Source: CBDCVO01 sp965223085
GTDB taxonomy: Bacteria; Pseudomonadota; Gammaproteobacteria; Ga0077536
Length of the DNA: 64,000 nt
Direction of reading: 5' to 3'
NCBI GenBank assembly: GCA_965223085.1
Contig: OZ244981.1
Span: forward strand, 3,906,001-3,970,000
Shown here piece after piece: positions 26,135-35,354 of the stretch (positions are counted from its first letter, which is position 1; the number at the start of each line of letters is the position of its first letter). A model generated the notes under the pieces. The model worked only from the letters and a program-made list of their open reading frames with translations, did not search any database and was not told the DNA's origin. Position numbers and translations under genes: made by a program.

Positions 26135-27337
26135 TCAAAGTGCTACCGACAGCGCATTCAGTGCGGGCAGTATTTCGCCAAACACTTCCATCTCAGCGGG
26201 TTCCGTATGCGTAACCAGCTTCACGATCACAATCCCCGTTTTTCGGTTGACATAAACCACCTGTCCATAGATGCCGAAACAAAACAACATACTCCCTTGC
26301 GCATCACCCCGAACCTGATTGCGGTAGTGACCACCTGAGATCACGGAAGCGTAGTCACTGGCAGCAAAGAGCCCTCTTAGGCCAACGCTACCATGTTGTG
26401 TTTTACGAACCCAGACCTCAGGAACAATTTGCGTATCATTGAAATAGCCATCTTGTAACGACATCTGCCCAAAGCGCGCGAGGTCCCGGGCACTGGTGCT
26501 CATTCCGGCCCCCAGGTAAGGGAAGCCAACTCGATCCACCACAATGGTCGCGTCTTGCACGGCCCCCAGCTTCCGCCACAGCTGATGCTCCAACAAATCT
26601 TGTATTCGAGCATCACTGGCACGCTCCAATACCATCGCCAATAGATTGGTTAACACCGTGCGGTAGTGAAATTTCTCGCCTTCCGCCTGATCAGTTGCAA
26701 GCAAACGCTGAGCGTATTCGAACAGCGAAGCAGCAGAGTTACTGTGCGCCAGCGAAGGCCGCCAACCGACTACCGCTGTCTCCCTCCAAAAATCTGCCTC
26801 GGGATCACTATAATCCTCGCCATACTGAACCGCCGCCGTCATATCAAGCGCATTCCGCACAGTGGTGTCGTGGCATGCAGTGTTGGTAAATTCAGGAATG
26901 TAGAATGAGACTTTTTCGCTGGGATCGATCACACCGGTCGCAGTCAAAATGCCCGTCAGCATGCCAACAAAAGATTTTGTTACAGAATTGAGCAAATGGT
27001 GGCTACCCGCATGTATACCGCTGTCGTAATGCTCGAATATAATCACGCCATCTTTCATCACGATAAAGGCATCGGTATAGCTGCTCACGAGCATTTGTTG
27101 GATAGTCGTGAGCCTGCCATCGCGACCCGTGTACGCCAATTCGAAAAGATCTTGAGCTGCTGTTGCCGATGTTGCCGCTGGGCCGGGACCGCAACAAATT
27201 CTCGCAGTGGGAAACAGAGACTGTACTTGCTGGAAACTGCGTCGATTATTTGGCGCTGTAAGCCAGTTTTCAGCGGTGATCAGCGTGCTTTTCGTGGTTG
27301 TGCCTTTTATCGTGGCATATTCTCCAACGCGCCACAT
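26135..27337 (-). CDS. Serine hydrolase, beta-lactamase/6-aminohexanoate-dimer hydrolase (NylB) type
   Basis: About 400 residues. The nucleophile motif is SVTKSFVGML (SxxK), the expected Tyr is in HYRTVLTNLLAMV, and the third motif region is SGGHYRNQ. The QYGEDYSDPEADFWRET segment is typical of NylB-like class C-related hydrolases. Such enzymes cleave amide or ester bonds. The natural substrate is unknown. The open frame begins at 27484, but its first ~50 residues lack family character, so I place the start at the ATG at 27337; no clear ribosome site supports either choice. No confident signal peptide is visible. Confidence 0.75.
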   Translation of the reverse strand: MWRVGEYATIKGTTTKSTLITAENWLTAPNNRRSFQQVQSLFPTARICCGPGPAATSATAAQDLFELAYTGRDGRLTTIQQMLVSSYTDAFIVMKDGVIIFEHYDSGIHAGSHHLLNSVTKSFVGMLTGILTATGVIDPSEKVSFYIPEFTNTACHDTTVRNALDMTAAVQYGEDYSDPEADFWRETAVVGWRPSLAHSNSAASLFEYAQRLLATDQAEGEKFHYRTVLTNLLAMVLERASDARIQDLLEHQLWRKLGAVQDATIVVDRVGFPYLGAGMSTSARDLARFGQMSLQDGYFNDTQIVPEVWVRKTQHGSVGLRGLFAASDYASVISGGHYRNQVRGDAQGSMLFCFGIYGQVVYVNRKTGIVIVKLVTHTEPAEMEVFGEILPALNALSVAL

Positions 27338-27540
27338 CGTAGGAAATGGAGCCAAGGTATGGGCTGCATGAATCTGGCGGCAAGTGCAGGTTGGGGGTTT
27401 GCCTGACGTAAAAGGACACGAAAAGTGAATGGCACCAGCGGCTTGCGCCATGAGCTGACACATGCCGGGTATATTCGATCGCAAGATCTCCCGCGCTTCG
27501 CGATACTCAATGTTATCGTAGATATATCCCCGTACATTTG

Positions 27541-27606
27541 GTAGGCGGCGCTAGCCTTGCCGATGAACTGCTCGCCGAACGCCGCGGTGAAGCGGCACGC
27601 GAGTGA
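27541..27606 (+). pseudogene. Antitoxin (VapB-type) C-terminal remnant
   Basis: The frame reads VGGASLADELLAERRGEAAR then E and a stop at 27604-27606. The SLADELLAERR.EAARE ending is a common C-terminus of VapB-type antitoxins, and it overlaps a VapC-like start by four bases as in functional pairs. The N-terminal part is missing. Confidence 0.55.
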
Positions 27607-27809
27607 CCACTCTCTAAGACGCCTCTGCCTTGCTTGCGAGCCGCAACGAGAAAACGGGCGCTGAGGCGGTCGACCAAGCGTTACGGACTATCCTTGGGGA
27701 CCGCGCCTGCTTAGCGACTGCGCTTACGTCCGGCTACAGCGTGCTTACCCCCGACAAAAGCTGGACCAAGCTGAAAATCCGCGGGCTTCAAGTACGTTGT
27801 ATTCGCTAA
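27603..27809 (+). pseudogene. VapC-like PIN toxin remnant, stop-interrupted and internally deleted
   Basis: GTG at 27603 starts VTTL, a TAA stop, then DASALLASRNEKTGAEAVDQ and, without the usual middle ~60 residues, LGDRACLATALTSGYSVLTP then DKSWTKLKIRGLQVRCIR and a stop at 27807. DASALLA is the first PIN motif, GDRACLATAL and LTPDKSW the later ones. The gene is clearly dead. Flanking sequence to 28084 holds nothing else recognisable. Confidence 0.65.
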
Positions 27810-28084
27810 CGTGCCTGCGCAGTCAGTACCGTTAATGCTTAGCTCGATACGGATACAACGCCTTATCGGTTGTTAAGACGTCCGCAAGCGACCGCATACC
27901 GTTGCGGCCAAATAAAGTCCATCTACAGCAAGACACGCACTAATTCGAGAGCGACGCTCGTGCGGCTCATTGCGAAAGCCGATCCGCCTATCGCTCGACC
28001 TGATCTTTAGCATCGGTGGAAGGCAGGCAATCGCGAGGTCGTCGCTGCCGATACGCCCGGCACCTCTCTAAACATTGCGGTACG
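27810..28084. other. Intergenic stretch without a recognised gene
   Basis: Between the vapC remnant and the SDR gene no frame shows family features. It is probably decayed DNA continuous with the toxin-antitoxin remnant. Confidence 0.35.
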
Positions 28085-28780
28085 TTACGGTGTTCGTTGC
28101 GGTCTCAGCACCAACTCGGTCGGACAACAAGTGGGAGAAGACGACAACACGAACTCCACTGCATCCGCGACGTCGGTGGGCTGCAACATTCTCGCCGCTT
28201 TGCGGCCTAAACCGGCGGTTAAATCGGTAGCAACAAATCCGGGCATGATAAGCGATACCTTGATGCCATAGTCTCTGACATCTTCAAACGTACAACCTGA
28301 AAAACCATTGAGCGCGTGTTTGGTGGCGGCGTAGATCGCGCTCCCCGGGGAGACGTGACGTCCACTGATAGAAGAAATATTGATAATGGCGCCGGCACGT
28401 TTCTCTATCATTGCCGGAAGTGCGAGGTGGGTGAGGCGTACCGCCGCTTTAAAGTTGACGTTGAGCACCTCCCACCAGGCATCGAGATCCGCATGCTGTG
28501 CTGGTTCGCGACGCGCCACACCTGCATTATTCACGAGCACATCGATATGACCGAACCGCTCACAAGCCTCATGAAACGCCGCATCGATATACGATTCATC
28601 CTGAAGATCGCCCGCGATACAATGAACCTCGTTAGCGCGATGCTCGCATGCGCTCGCCACCGCTGCCAAGGCCTGTTGATCGCGGCCCAACAAAACGAGT
28701 CGATATGCCAAGGAATTTAAGCGGACTGCGAGCGCCCGCCCGATGCCACGCGTCGCGCCGGTGATAATCGCGCTCGTCAT
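28085..28780 (-). CDS. Short-chain dehydrogenase/reductase
   Basis: 231-residue classical SDR. The cofactor site is TSAIITGATRGIGRALAVRL, with VNNAGVARRE, the catalytic Ser in INISSISG and YAATK at the active site, then VSLIMPGFVATDL. A GTG nine bases upstream is an alternative start, but ATG at 28780 gives the usual beginning. The C-terminus CPTELVLRPQRTP is normal for the family, so the gene is complete. It lies 26 bp downstream of the VOC gene, same strand. Substrate unknown. Confidence 0.85.
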   Translation of the reverse strand: MTSAIITGATRGIGRALAVRLNSLAYRLVLLGRDQQALAAVASACEHRANEVHCIAGDLQDESYIDAAFHEACERFGHIDVLVNNAGVARREPAQHADLDAWWEVLNVNFKAAVRLTHLALPAMIEKRAGAIINISSISGRHVSPGSAIYAATKHALNGFSGCTFEDVRDYGIKVSLIMPGFVATDLTAGLGRKAARMLQPTDVADAVEFVLSSSPTCCPTELVLRPQRTP

Positions 28781-28806
28781 TTTTGGCACTCAGTCCGACT
28801 AAGCGG

Positions 28807-29214
28807 CTACTCTCGGAAGTTCAGTTCTAAGACAATGCCGTTGGGGTCTTGGACAAATAATTGCTCGATGCGCATCTCCGCTATGCTGTTATGTCGATAG
28901 TCGATGCCGAGATCCTCAAGTCGCTGCCGAAACGCCGTGAAGTCATCGGCCTCGAAAGCAATATGATCCACCGGCCCGGTGTTTGCTTGAATTTCCCGCT
29001 GCGCGCGGGCCCCAAAATACGCACTCAGATCGGCGCGCGCCGCCGCATCCCCCATGTGAATGACGGGATGGCCGTGCAAATACATCCACGCCCCAGGAAA
29101 CGAAAATGCGGGGCGTTCCCCTTCTTCGAATCCCAGCACGTCGGCGTAGAAGCGCTTCGATTCATCGAGGTCCTGGCAGTAGACAAAGTAGTGATCCAGA
29201 CCTTTCAATGGCAT
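28807..29214 (-). CDS. VOC (glyoxalase/dioxygenase superfamily) protein
   Basis: 135 residues forming two beta-alpha-beta-beta-beta units. The first begins LKGLDHYFVYCQDLDESKRF with a metal-ligand His in LDHYFVY; VIHMGD and GPVDHIAFEADDF carry further His, and FVQDPNGIVLELNF gives the C-terminal Glu. This is the metal site of VOC enzymes. The ATG at 29214 fits the family, and the upstream extension overlaps tatD. It probably shares a transcript with the SDR gene downstream. The substrate cannot be assigned. Confidence 0.85.
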   Translation of the reverse strand: MPLKGLDHYFVYCQDLDESKRFYADVLGFEEGERPAFSFPGAWMYLHGHPVIHMGDAAARADLSAYFGARAQREIQANTGPVDHIAFEADDFTAFRQRLEDLGIDYRHNSIAEMRIEQLFVQDPNGIVLELNFRE

Positions 29215-29251
29215 ATCGTCCCTCCTCGCGATGGTATCTACACGTCTGCGC

Positions 29252-30049
29252 TTAACTATACGGCGATTCGGCTTCCTCGTGAAACAAGCGAAAATAATTA
29301 TTTGTCGTCGTTGCGGCAATAGCGGGTAAAGACTGGTCGCGCAGTTGCGCTAGGAATTCTGCGGTATGACGCACGTAGGCAGGTTCGTTTTGCTTGCCGC
29401 GCCTCGGCTCGGGCGCTAGCCACGGTGCATCGGTTTCTATTAATAGGCGCTCGTCAGGGACGCGCCGCGCGACTTCCTGCAACGCGGTCGCATTGCGAAA
29501 CGTGACGATGCCAGAGAACGAGATATAAAATCCGAGATCCATGGCCGCGCTCGCGGTATCCCAATCGTCAACAAAACAGTGCATGACACCACCGACTTCG
29601 GCAGCATTCTCCTCACGCAAAATTTTCAAGGTGTGGGGCGCCGCGTCACGGGTGTGAATGATGAGCGGCAGGTGCATCTCTCTGGCTGCCCGGATCTGAG
29701 TACGAAAACGAGTGTGCTGGCATTCCGGGTCACCTTGCAAGCGATAGTAGTCCAAACCAGTTTCACCGATCGCCACAACTTCCGAGCGCGAGGCGAGTTT
29801 ATCTAGATGCGCGGCCGTCGGTTCGGTGCATTGCCCTGGCTCGGCATTGGGATGAACGCCCACGGACGCCGCAATGGCGGGGTGAGTTGCGGCAATTTCT
29901 AGCACCGCATCGATCGATTCCAGATCGACGCCGACACACAACATGTGCACAACCGCAGATTCGCGGGCACGCGCTAATAAGCCACTGAGGCCGTCGGGTT
30001 CCGCTGTTTCGATCAGCGGTAAGTGGCAATGTGAGTCAACCAGATGCAA
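29252..30049 (-). CDS. tatD: TatD-family metal-dependent DNase
   Basis: 265 residues starting MHLVDSHCHLPLI with the HxH zinc motif, then GETGLDYYR, LPLIIHTRDA, VMHCF and LLIETDAPWLAPEPRRGKQN. All are TatD signatures. The enzyme is a 3'-5' exonuclease or amidohydrolase-fold nuclease. It ends the tmk-holB-pilZ-tatD operon, the order known from Pseudomonas. Confidence 0.93.
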   Translation of the reverse strand: MHLVDSHCHLPLIETAEPDGLSGLLARARESAVVHMLCVGVDLESIDAVLEIAATHPAIAASVGVHPNAEPGQCTEPTAAHLDKLASRSEVVAIGETGLDYYRLQGDPECQHTRFRTQIRAAREMHLPLIIHTRDAAPHTLKILREENAAEVGGVMHCFVDDWDTASAAMDLGFYISFSGIVTFRNATALQEVARRVPDERLLIETDAPWLAPEPRRGKQNEPAYVRHTAEFLAQLRDQSLPAIAATTTNNYFRLFHEEAESPYS

Positions 30050-30118
30050 TGGCGCTAAGTTCCAACTACGGCGTGGGGTAAGTAACTCGAGAGGGCGCGC
30101 CTCGAAGCGCGCAACAGA

Positions 30119-30475
30119 TCACATTGTATGGGTTTGTCGATCGGAACGCAGCGCGCCGGCAAGTTGCGATTCTATTTTGCCGCGGGTCGCACCGTTGTCG
30201 AGTTCGCTGAATTGCACGCCGATACCGGCCGAGCGATTGCCCTGCGCGCCGGGCGGCGTCACCCACACAACCCGACCCGCGACAGGCAGTTTTTCTTTGC
30301 TATCAGTCAGGGTCAACAGCATGAAGACCTCATCACCGATCTTGTAAGCTTTATTAGTCGGAATGAACAAACCACCGTTTTTGATGAACGGCATATATGC
30401 CGCATAGAGCGAGCTTTTGTCCTTGATCGTCAAGGATAAAATCCCTTGGCGCGGATTTTTACCTGCAGCCGACAT
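30119..30475 (-). CDS. pilZ: PilZ-domain protein
   Basis: 118 residues. Position between holB and tatD and the sequence ILSLTIKDKSSLYAAYMPFI then KNGGLFIPTNKAYKIGDEVF match the type IV pilus protein PilZ, the founder of the domain. The canonical RxxxR c-di-GMP motif is absent at the N-terminus, as in the founder, so it probably does not bind c-di-GMP but works with PilF/FimX-like partners in pilus assembly. It lies 9 bp after holB. Confidence 0.88.
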   Translation of the reverse strand: MSAAGKNPRQGILSLTIKDKSSLYAAYMPFIKNGGLFIPTNKAYKIGDEVFMLLTLTDSKEKLPVAGRVVWVTPPGAQGNRSAGIGVQFSELDNGATRGKIESQLAGALRSDRQTHTM

Positions 30476-30484
30476 AGTGTGCCC

Positions 30485-31510
30485 TCAAACTAAAAAATGT
30501 CCCCGGTTCTGCGCCGCCACCGAGCCCGCCGCAACGTGACTCCAGTGCACCCACAATAGCTCGCGCAGATCGGTTTCTCGTGCGGAGGAAGCTTTTTGCG
30601 CTTGTGCTTTTATTTCAGTGACCACATCAAGAAACCTGAATAAACACTCTGATTTTATTCCATTTATTTCCTCGAGAAAATCGCTATCATCGGCTTGCGA
30701 GAAGTGCTTCTCATAGCCCAGCACCTGCCACAGGTATCGGTATGTTTGCCACATCATAGCCTCGATCAAGGGGCTCAAAGCAAACTCCGTGGTGCTGTCT
30801 GCGGCCGCAAAGCATTGCATTTCCGACCTTAAAACCGCTTTCATGGCAGCAAAAATCGTCGCCTCCTGCGCGACAAAATCGTCCTCGATCCGCGCCGATG
30901 CCGTCACCGGCGCCCACGCGCTGCGTTGCAAGATCGCAGCTAAGTCGCCGGTATCTCGTTGCGGCCAGCGTGCCGCCAACCATGCGACGCTGGCATCGGG
31001 GTCTTCGTTCGTTATGTTGACGGTTTGACCGCGACTACGAATAGTCGGGGGCAAAAGATCGATGCGCGTCGTAATCAAAATGATTATTGCATACGGCGGC
31101 GGTTCCTCGAGGATCTTGAGCAGCGCATTAGCGCTAGCATGGTTCATCGCTTCGGCGCGGTCGATGATCACCGTCTTATAACCGCCGTAATGTGCCTTTA
31201 AGGTGAAAAAGGCGGTTATTTCACGCACCTGGTCAACGAGTATCGCCGCACCAGGCGTGCTTGCTTGAATGCGTAAATGATCGGGGTGATTGCCAGCCGC
31301 ATAGAGTATGCAACCGCGACACTCGCTGCACGCCGTATCGCCACGCCCACTCTGCTCACAAAGCAACCAGGCGCAAAATGTCTCCGCGAGCGTCGTTTTG
31401 CCGATCCCGGGTGGGCCGCAAAACAGCAATGCATGACCCAAGCGCGTGCGGCTTGCCGCCTCTGTGAGCCGCTGAAAGGTTTTGCGTTGCCAGGGATAGG
31501 GTGAATTCAT
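30485..31510 (-). CDS. holB: DNA polymerase III delta' subunit
   Basis: 341-residue clamp-loader subunit. The P-loop-like segment is LLFCGPPGIGKTTLAETFCA, a zinc-binding cysteine set is in CEQSGRGDTACSECRGCILY, and sensor-like EAMNHASANALLKILEEPPP and LITTRIDLLPPTIRSRGQ follow. The ATG at 31510 overlaps the tmk stop as ATGA, so translation is coupled; ATG 31519 is an alternative nine bases upstream. It loads the beta clamp with delta, gamma and tau. Confidence 0.92.
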   Translation of the reverse strand: MNSPYPWQRKTFQRLTEAASRTRLGHALLFCGPPGIGKTTLAETFCAWLLCEQSGRGDTACSECRGCILYAAGNHPDHLRIQASTPGAAILVDQVREITAFFTLKAHYGGYKTVIIDRAEAMNHASANALLKILEEPPPYAIIILITTRIDLLPPTIRSRGQTVNITNEDPDASVAWLAARWPQRDTGDLAAILQRSAWAPVTASARIEDDFVAQEATIFAAMKAVLRSEMQCFAAADSTTEFALSPLIEAMMWQTYRYLWQVLGYEKHFSQADDSDFLEEINGIKSECLFRFLDVVTEIKAQAQKASSARETDLRELLWVHWSHVAAGSVAAQNRGHFLV

Positions 31511-32130
31511 GTCCACCATGCAGAGAGCTGTGCGTCGAGTTGTTCTTGCACGGTCGTTAGCGGCCTATTAGCGTCAAGCACGCGGATCCGCTCGGGTTCA
31601 GCGGTGGCACGGCTCAGATAGGCTGCGCGCACGGCATTGAAAAATGCAAGTGTTTCTTGCTCGAAACGATCCACGTCACCACGCTCGCGGGTGCGCCGTA
31701 AAGCGACGTCCGGATCTGCGTCGAGAAGGAGCGTCAAATCCGGACGTAGGGAGCCCTGCACAATATTCTCCAGGCTCTCAATCACCGTGTTGTCGATGCC
31801 GCGGCCACCACCTTGATAAGCGTAACTGGCGTCGGTGAAACGGTCGCTGACCACCCACGCACCGGCTTCCAAGCGCGGCACGATCACTTGCGCCAAATGC
31901 TCTGCCCGCGCGGCAAACATTAATAATAGCTCCGCCAGCGGTTGCATCGGTTGCGCCGCGGTGGCCAATATGAGGTCGCGCAATGCTTCGCCGAGTTCGG
32001 TTCCACCAGGTTCGCGGGTCACATGAACGTCGACGTGACGCGCTTGCAACCACCCGACAATGAATTCAACATGGGTTGACTTACCGACGCCTTCGATCCC
32101 TTCTAACGTAATCAAGCGGCCGCGCGCCAT
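31507..32130 (-). CDS. tmk: Thymidylate kinase
   Basis: 207 residues making dTDP from dTMP. P-loop LITLEGIEGVGKSTHVEF, the DR motif in VTREPGGTELGEALRDLIL, SDRFTDASYAYQGGGR and LLLDADPDVALRRTRERGD (lid) are all in place. The start at 32130 (MARGRL) abuts the mltG stop and begins like family members; ATG 32145 is possible. The stop overlaps the holB start. Confidence 0.93.
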   Translation of the reverse strand: MARGRLITLEGIEGVGKSTHVEFIVGWLQARHVDVHVTREPGGTELGEALRDLILATAAQPMQPLAELLLMFAARAEHLAQVIVPRLEAGAWVVSDRFTDASYAYQGGGRGIDNTVIESLENIVQGSLRPDLTLLLDADPDVALRRTRERGDVDRFEQETLAFFNAVRAAYLSRATAEPERIRVLDANRPLTTVQEQLDAQLSAWWT

Positions 32131-32131
32131 A

Positions 32132-33148
32132 TCACTGCTGCCCAAGTTGGTAGGTTTTCACCGCGCGGTTGTGATCCTCCAGTGTTGCTGAGAACACGTG
32201 CGAACCATCGCCGCGAGCGACAAAGAAGAGACTCTCACCCGCATTCGGGTGTAATGCCGCGTGCAGGGCGTCGATGCCTGGCATCGCGATCGGAGTGGGT
32301 GGTAGGCCGTCATACACGTAGGTATTGTAGGGTGTGTCGGCGGCCAAATCAGCGCGCCGCAGATCACCATCAAAGCGTCTACCAATGCCATAGATCACCG
32401 TCGGATCGGTTTGCAATTTCATGCCGCGCTGTAATCGGCGCACAAAAACGCCCGCGATTTCCGCACGTTCGCTCGCGAGCCCGGTTTCTTTTTCGATGAT
32501 AGACGCCATGATGAGGGCATCGTACGGTTTTTCATACGGTAAGTCTGGGGCTCGCGTTGCCCACAGGCGTTCAAGTTCCTGCAGCATTTTGCCATACGCG
32601 CGCCGCAGAATATTGAAGTCCGATGTTTGGTCGCCATAATAGTAAGTCGACGGGAAAAATCGCCCTTCGGGGTGCTCTCCCGCCGCGTCCAGGCGTTCCA
32701 TGATCGCATTATCGGTTATGCCCGTGGTGTCGTGCTTCAGCTTCGGCGTACCGTCAAGCACGGCGCGGAGTTCGCGAAACGTGAGGCCTTCGACCAATGT
32801 TATTTGATATTTCTTGACATCGCCGGCAACAAAACGACTCAACAAGCTGCGAATGGTGTCTTGCGATGACAAAGCATAGACACCCGCTTGCAGTTTGTCA
32901 TCAACCGCTTGATGCCGCGCTTCGAGTTGGAAATGCAGTGGTTCGTTCAGCACCCCGATGGTGACCAAGCGATCCGCGACTCGATTTAAGGAATCACCCA
33001 CCTTGATTTCAAATTGCGTTGCATCGTGAATGCCGATCGGGGTATCGCAAATCTCTTTATGCTGTACCCAAAACGACCCCCCTGCCACACCGCCAACGAG
33101 CGCTGCGCACAGCGCCACATTGCCAAACCAAGCGCAGAAACGTTTCAC
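32132..33148 (-). CDS. mltG: Endolytic murein transglycosylase MltG (YceG)
   Basis: 338 residues. A short cytoplasmic start (MKRFCAW) precedes one transmembrane segment (FGNVALCAALVGGVAGGSFW), then a LysM-like region and the catalytic YceG domain with the active glutamate in ASIIEKETGLASERAEIAGV and YNTYVYDGLPPTPIAMPG. It cuts nascent glycan strands and sets their length. The start is a GTG at 33148 overlapping the pabC stop as GTGA; the long upstream frame to 33250 lies within pabC. Confidence 0.92.
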   Translation of the reverse strand: MKRFCAWFGNVALCAALVGGVAGGSFWVQHKEICDTPIGIHDATQFEIKVGDSLNRVADRLVTIGVLNEPLHFQLEARHQAVDDKLQAGVYALSSQDTIRSLLSRFVAGDVKKYQITLVEGLTFRELRAVLDGTPKLKHDTTGITDNAIMERLDAAGEHPEGRFFPSTYYYGDQTSDFNILRRAYGKMLQELERLWATRAPDLPYEKPYDALIMASIIEKETGLASERAEIAGVFVRRLQRGMKLQTDPTVIYGIGRRFDGDLRRADLAADTPYNTYVYDGLPPTPIAMPGIDALHAALHPNAGESLFFVARGDGSHVFSATLEDHNRAVKTYQLGQQ

Positions 33149-34005
33149 GCCGAGAAGTCGTCTTGCGTGAGCAGCTGCGCGATGCGTCGACCCTGATCGC
33201 TGCGCAGAGCACACGCACGCTGGTCGTCGATTAGCGTTGCCACCGGCCACACCCCCACCAATGAATTAGTCAAAAAAATCTCTTCGGCATCGAAAACGTC
33301 ATCGAGCGTTAACTCACGTTGCACTAAGTTCAGTGCGATCGTTGCTTTTTTCGCTTTAATGGCCTGCATCAGTGCCGCACGCATGACCCCGTGAACACCA
33401 GCACGCGCTAAGGGAGGCGTGCACAACTTGCTATCTTTGATAATGAACAAGTTTGTTCGCGTACCCGTAACCACGTGGCCGTCATCGTCCTGCATCAAAC
33501 CTTCGTCGCAAGCAGCTTGATGCACTTCTTGCGCCGCTAACACTTGGGCGAGTCGACTAAGGTGCTTGATGCCGACAAGCTGTGCCGACTCCGCAACGCG
33601 CGTTTGGCATATCATCACATGAGCGCCACGCTGAACGGCGCCATCGAGATGCGCGGGCCACGGAGTTAGTTGCACGACGCGCGTTGGTGTAGCATCGTTA
33701 CTAGGCGTGTATCCCCGTGCCCCGGGACCGCGGGTCACGATGATCTTGATGACGCCCTTGTCATAATCTGGTAGCTGCCCAATATCACGCAGTAGCGACG
33801 CTTCACTGGGCGGTGAGATATTAAGCACGTTGCAGCCACGCACGAGGCGCGCATAGTGGCCGGACCACGAACGCGGTACATTGTCGCGCACCGCGATAGT
33901 TTCAAATACGCCGTCGCCGTACGCAAACCCACGATCAGCAACTGCGATCGAATCGGTGTGACGTCCGTTGATCAAGGTAGCGGTGACGAACGTGCCGGAC
34001 GCCAT
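33145..34005 (-). CDS. pabC: Aminodeoxychorismate lyase
   Basis: 286-residue fold-type IV PLP enzyme that releases p-aminobenzoate for folate synthesis. RGFAYGDGVFETIAV and the PLP-lysine region GIKHLSRLAQVLAAQEV are diagnostic, together with GTRTNLFII and AEEIFLTNSLVGVWPV. Branched-chain aminotransferase and D-amino acid transaminase share the fold, but the place between fabF and mltG is the classical pabC position. Confidence 0.9.
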   Translation of the reverse strand: MASGTFVTATLINGRHTDSIAVADRGFAYGDGVFETIAVRDNVPRSWSGHYARLVRGCNVLNISPPSEASLLRDIGQLPDYDKGVIKIIVTRGPGARGYTPSNDATPTRVVQLTPWPAHLDGAVQRGAHVMICQTRVAESAQLVGIKHLSRLAQVLAAQEVHQAACDEGLMQDDDGHVVTGTRTNLFIIKDSKLCTPPLARAGVHGVMRAALMQAIKAKKATIALNLVQRELTLDDVFDAEEIFLTNSLVGVWPVATLIDDQRACALRSDQGRRIAQLLTQDDFSA

Positions 34006-34026
34006 GAAAAGTCGGTGCGACGCGAG

Positions 34027-35262
34027 TTAGATACGCCTAAACACGAGCGTGCCGTTCGTACCCCCGAAGCCGAACGAATTCGATAAGGCGATATCAATTT
34101 TCATATCACGCGCTGCATTTGGCACATAGTCGAGATCGCATTCCGGATCGGGTGTTTCCAAATTGATCGTCGGCGGCGCGATTTGATCACGCAACGCCAG
34201 TACGGTGTAGACTGCCTCGGCACCGCCGGCAGCGCCCAACATATGTCCGACCATCGATTTCGTCGAGCTCATGGCAAGTCTATAGGCATGATCGCCGAAG
34301 TGGTGTTTGACCGCATCAGTCTCTGCTTTGTCACCCGCGGGTGTCGAAGTGCCGTGGGCGTTGATGTAGTCGATATCCGTTGCGTTAACCCCCGCATCGT
34401 CGATTGCCATGCTCATGCATTCCGCAGCGCCTTCCCCGTTCGGCGATGGCGCAGTCATATGATAAGCATCGCTATTCATGCCAAAGCCAACGACTTCCGC
34501 GATCATTGACGCGCCGCGCGCCAAGGCATGGTCGTGAGCTTCGATGACCAATACGCCGGCCCCGTCACTGAGTACAAATCCATCCCGATCGCGATCCCAA
34601 GGTCGACTCGCGGCCTCAGGCGCATCGTTGCGGGTCGATAAGGCGCGCGCGGAAGCAAAACCGCCGAGTCCCGTCGGACAGGTCGCGTGTTCCGCACCAC
34701 CCGCGATCATCACATCGACATCACCACGTTCGATCATGCGCATGGCATGCCCAATGCAGTGCGTCCCAGTCGAACAGGCCGTGACGATCGCGTAGTTCGG
34801 ACCGCGGATGCCGTATTTGATCGACAAATTGCCGGCAACCATGTTGATAATATTGCTCGGGACAAAAAACGGCGAGATCTTACGCGGTCCGCCGTCGAGA
34901 TAGGCGTGATAACCCTTTTCTATCCCCGGCAAACCGCCGATTCCCGAGCCGATGGAAATCCCAATACGACGGCAATTCTCCGCCGTCACTTCCAAACCCG
35001 CTTCCTCGATCGCTTGCGTCGCCGCGGCCAAGCCATAATGAATAAACGGGTCCATTTTGCGGGCTTCTTTCGCGGACATATAGTCGGTGACGTCGAAGTC
35101 TTTAATGACCCCACCGAAACGCGTACTGAATTTGCTAATGTCGAATGATGTGACAGGCCCAATACCGCTGCGCCCGGCAACGATATTCGCCCATGACGTT
35201 TGCACAGTGTTACCGTTCGGCGCTACAAGCCCAAGACCGGTAACCACAACTCGGCGTGACAC
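34027..35262 (-). CDS. fabF: 3-oxoacyl-[ACP] synthase II
   Basis: 411 residues. The condensing-enzyme triad is Cys163 in VTACSTGTHCIGHAM, the first His in INAHGTSTPAGDKAETDAV and the second in TKSMVGHMLGAAGGAEAV. FGFGGTNGTLVF closes the protein. It elongates acyl-ACP with malonyl-ACP. It follows acpP, separated by a hairpin that may attenuate its expression. Length is normal for KAS II. Confidence 0.95.
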   Translation of the reverse strand: MSRRVVVTGLGLVAPNGNTVQTSWANIVAGRSGIGPVTSFDISKFSTRFGGVIKDFDVTDYMSAKEARKMDPFIHYGLAAATQAIEEAGLEVTAENCRRIGISIGSGIGGLPGIEKGYHAYLDGGPRKISPFFVPSNIINMVAGNLSIKYGIRGPNYAIVTACSTGTHCIGHAMRMIERGDVDVMIAGGAEHATCPTGLGGFASARALSTRNDAPEAASRPWDRDRDGFVLSDGAGVLVIEAHDHALARGASMIAEVVGFGMNSDAYHMTAPSPNGEGAAECMSMAIDDAGVNATDIDYINAHGTSTPAGDKAETDAVKHHFGDHAYRLAMSSTKSMVGHMLGAAGGAEAVYTVLALRDQIAPPTINLETPDPECDLDYVPNAARDMKIDIALSNSFGFGGTNGTLVFRRI

Positions 35263-35294
35263 TACTTTACCTCCACCAGCGGTCGCTTATAAAT

Positions 35295-35331
35295 GATAAA
35301 GGCCGCGATCAGTCGGTACTCATCGCGGCCT
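35295..35331 (-). terminator. Hairpin terminator/attenuator between acpP and fabF
   Basis: On the minus strand AGGCCGCGAT and ATCGCGGCCT form a perfect 10-bp stem around a 12-nt loop, followed by TTTAT. It would end or thin out transcription after acpP, in line with the much higher demand for acyl carrier protein than for FabF. Confidence 0.75.
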
Positions 35332-35354
35332 CTAACTGCGGAGATTACTATCGA

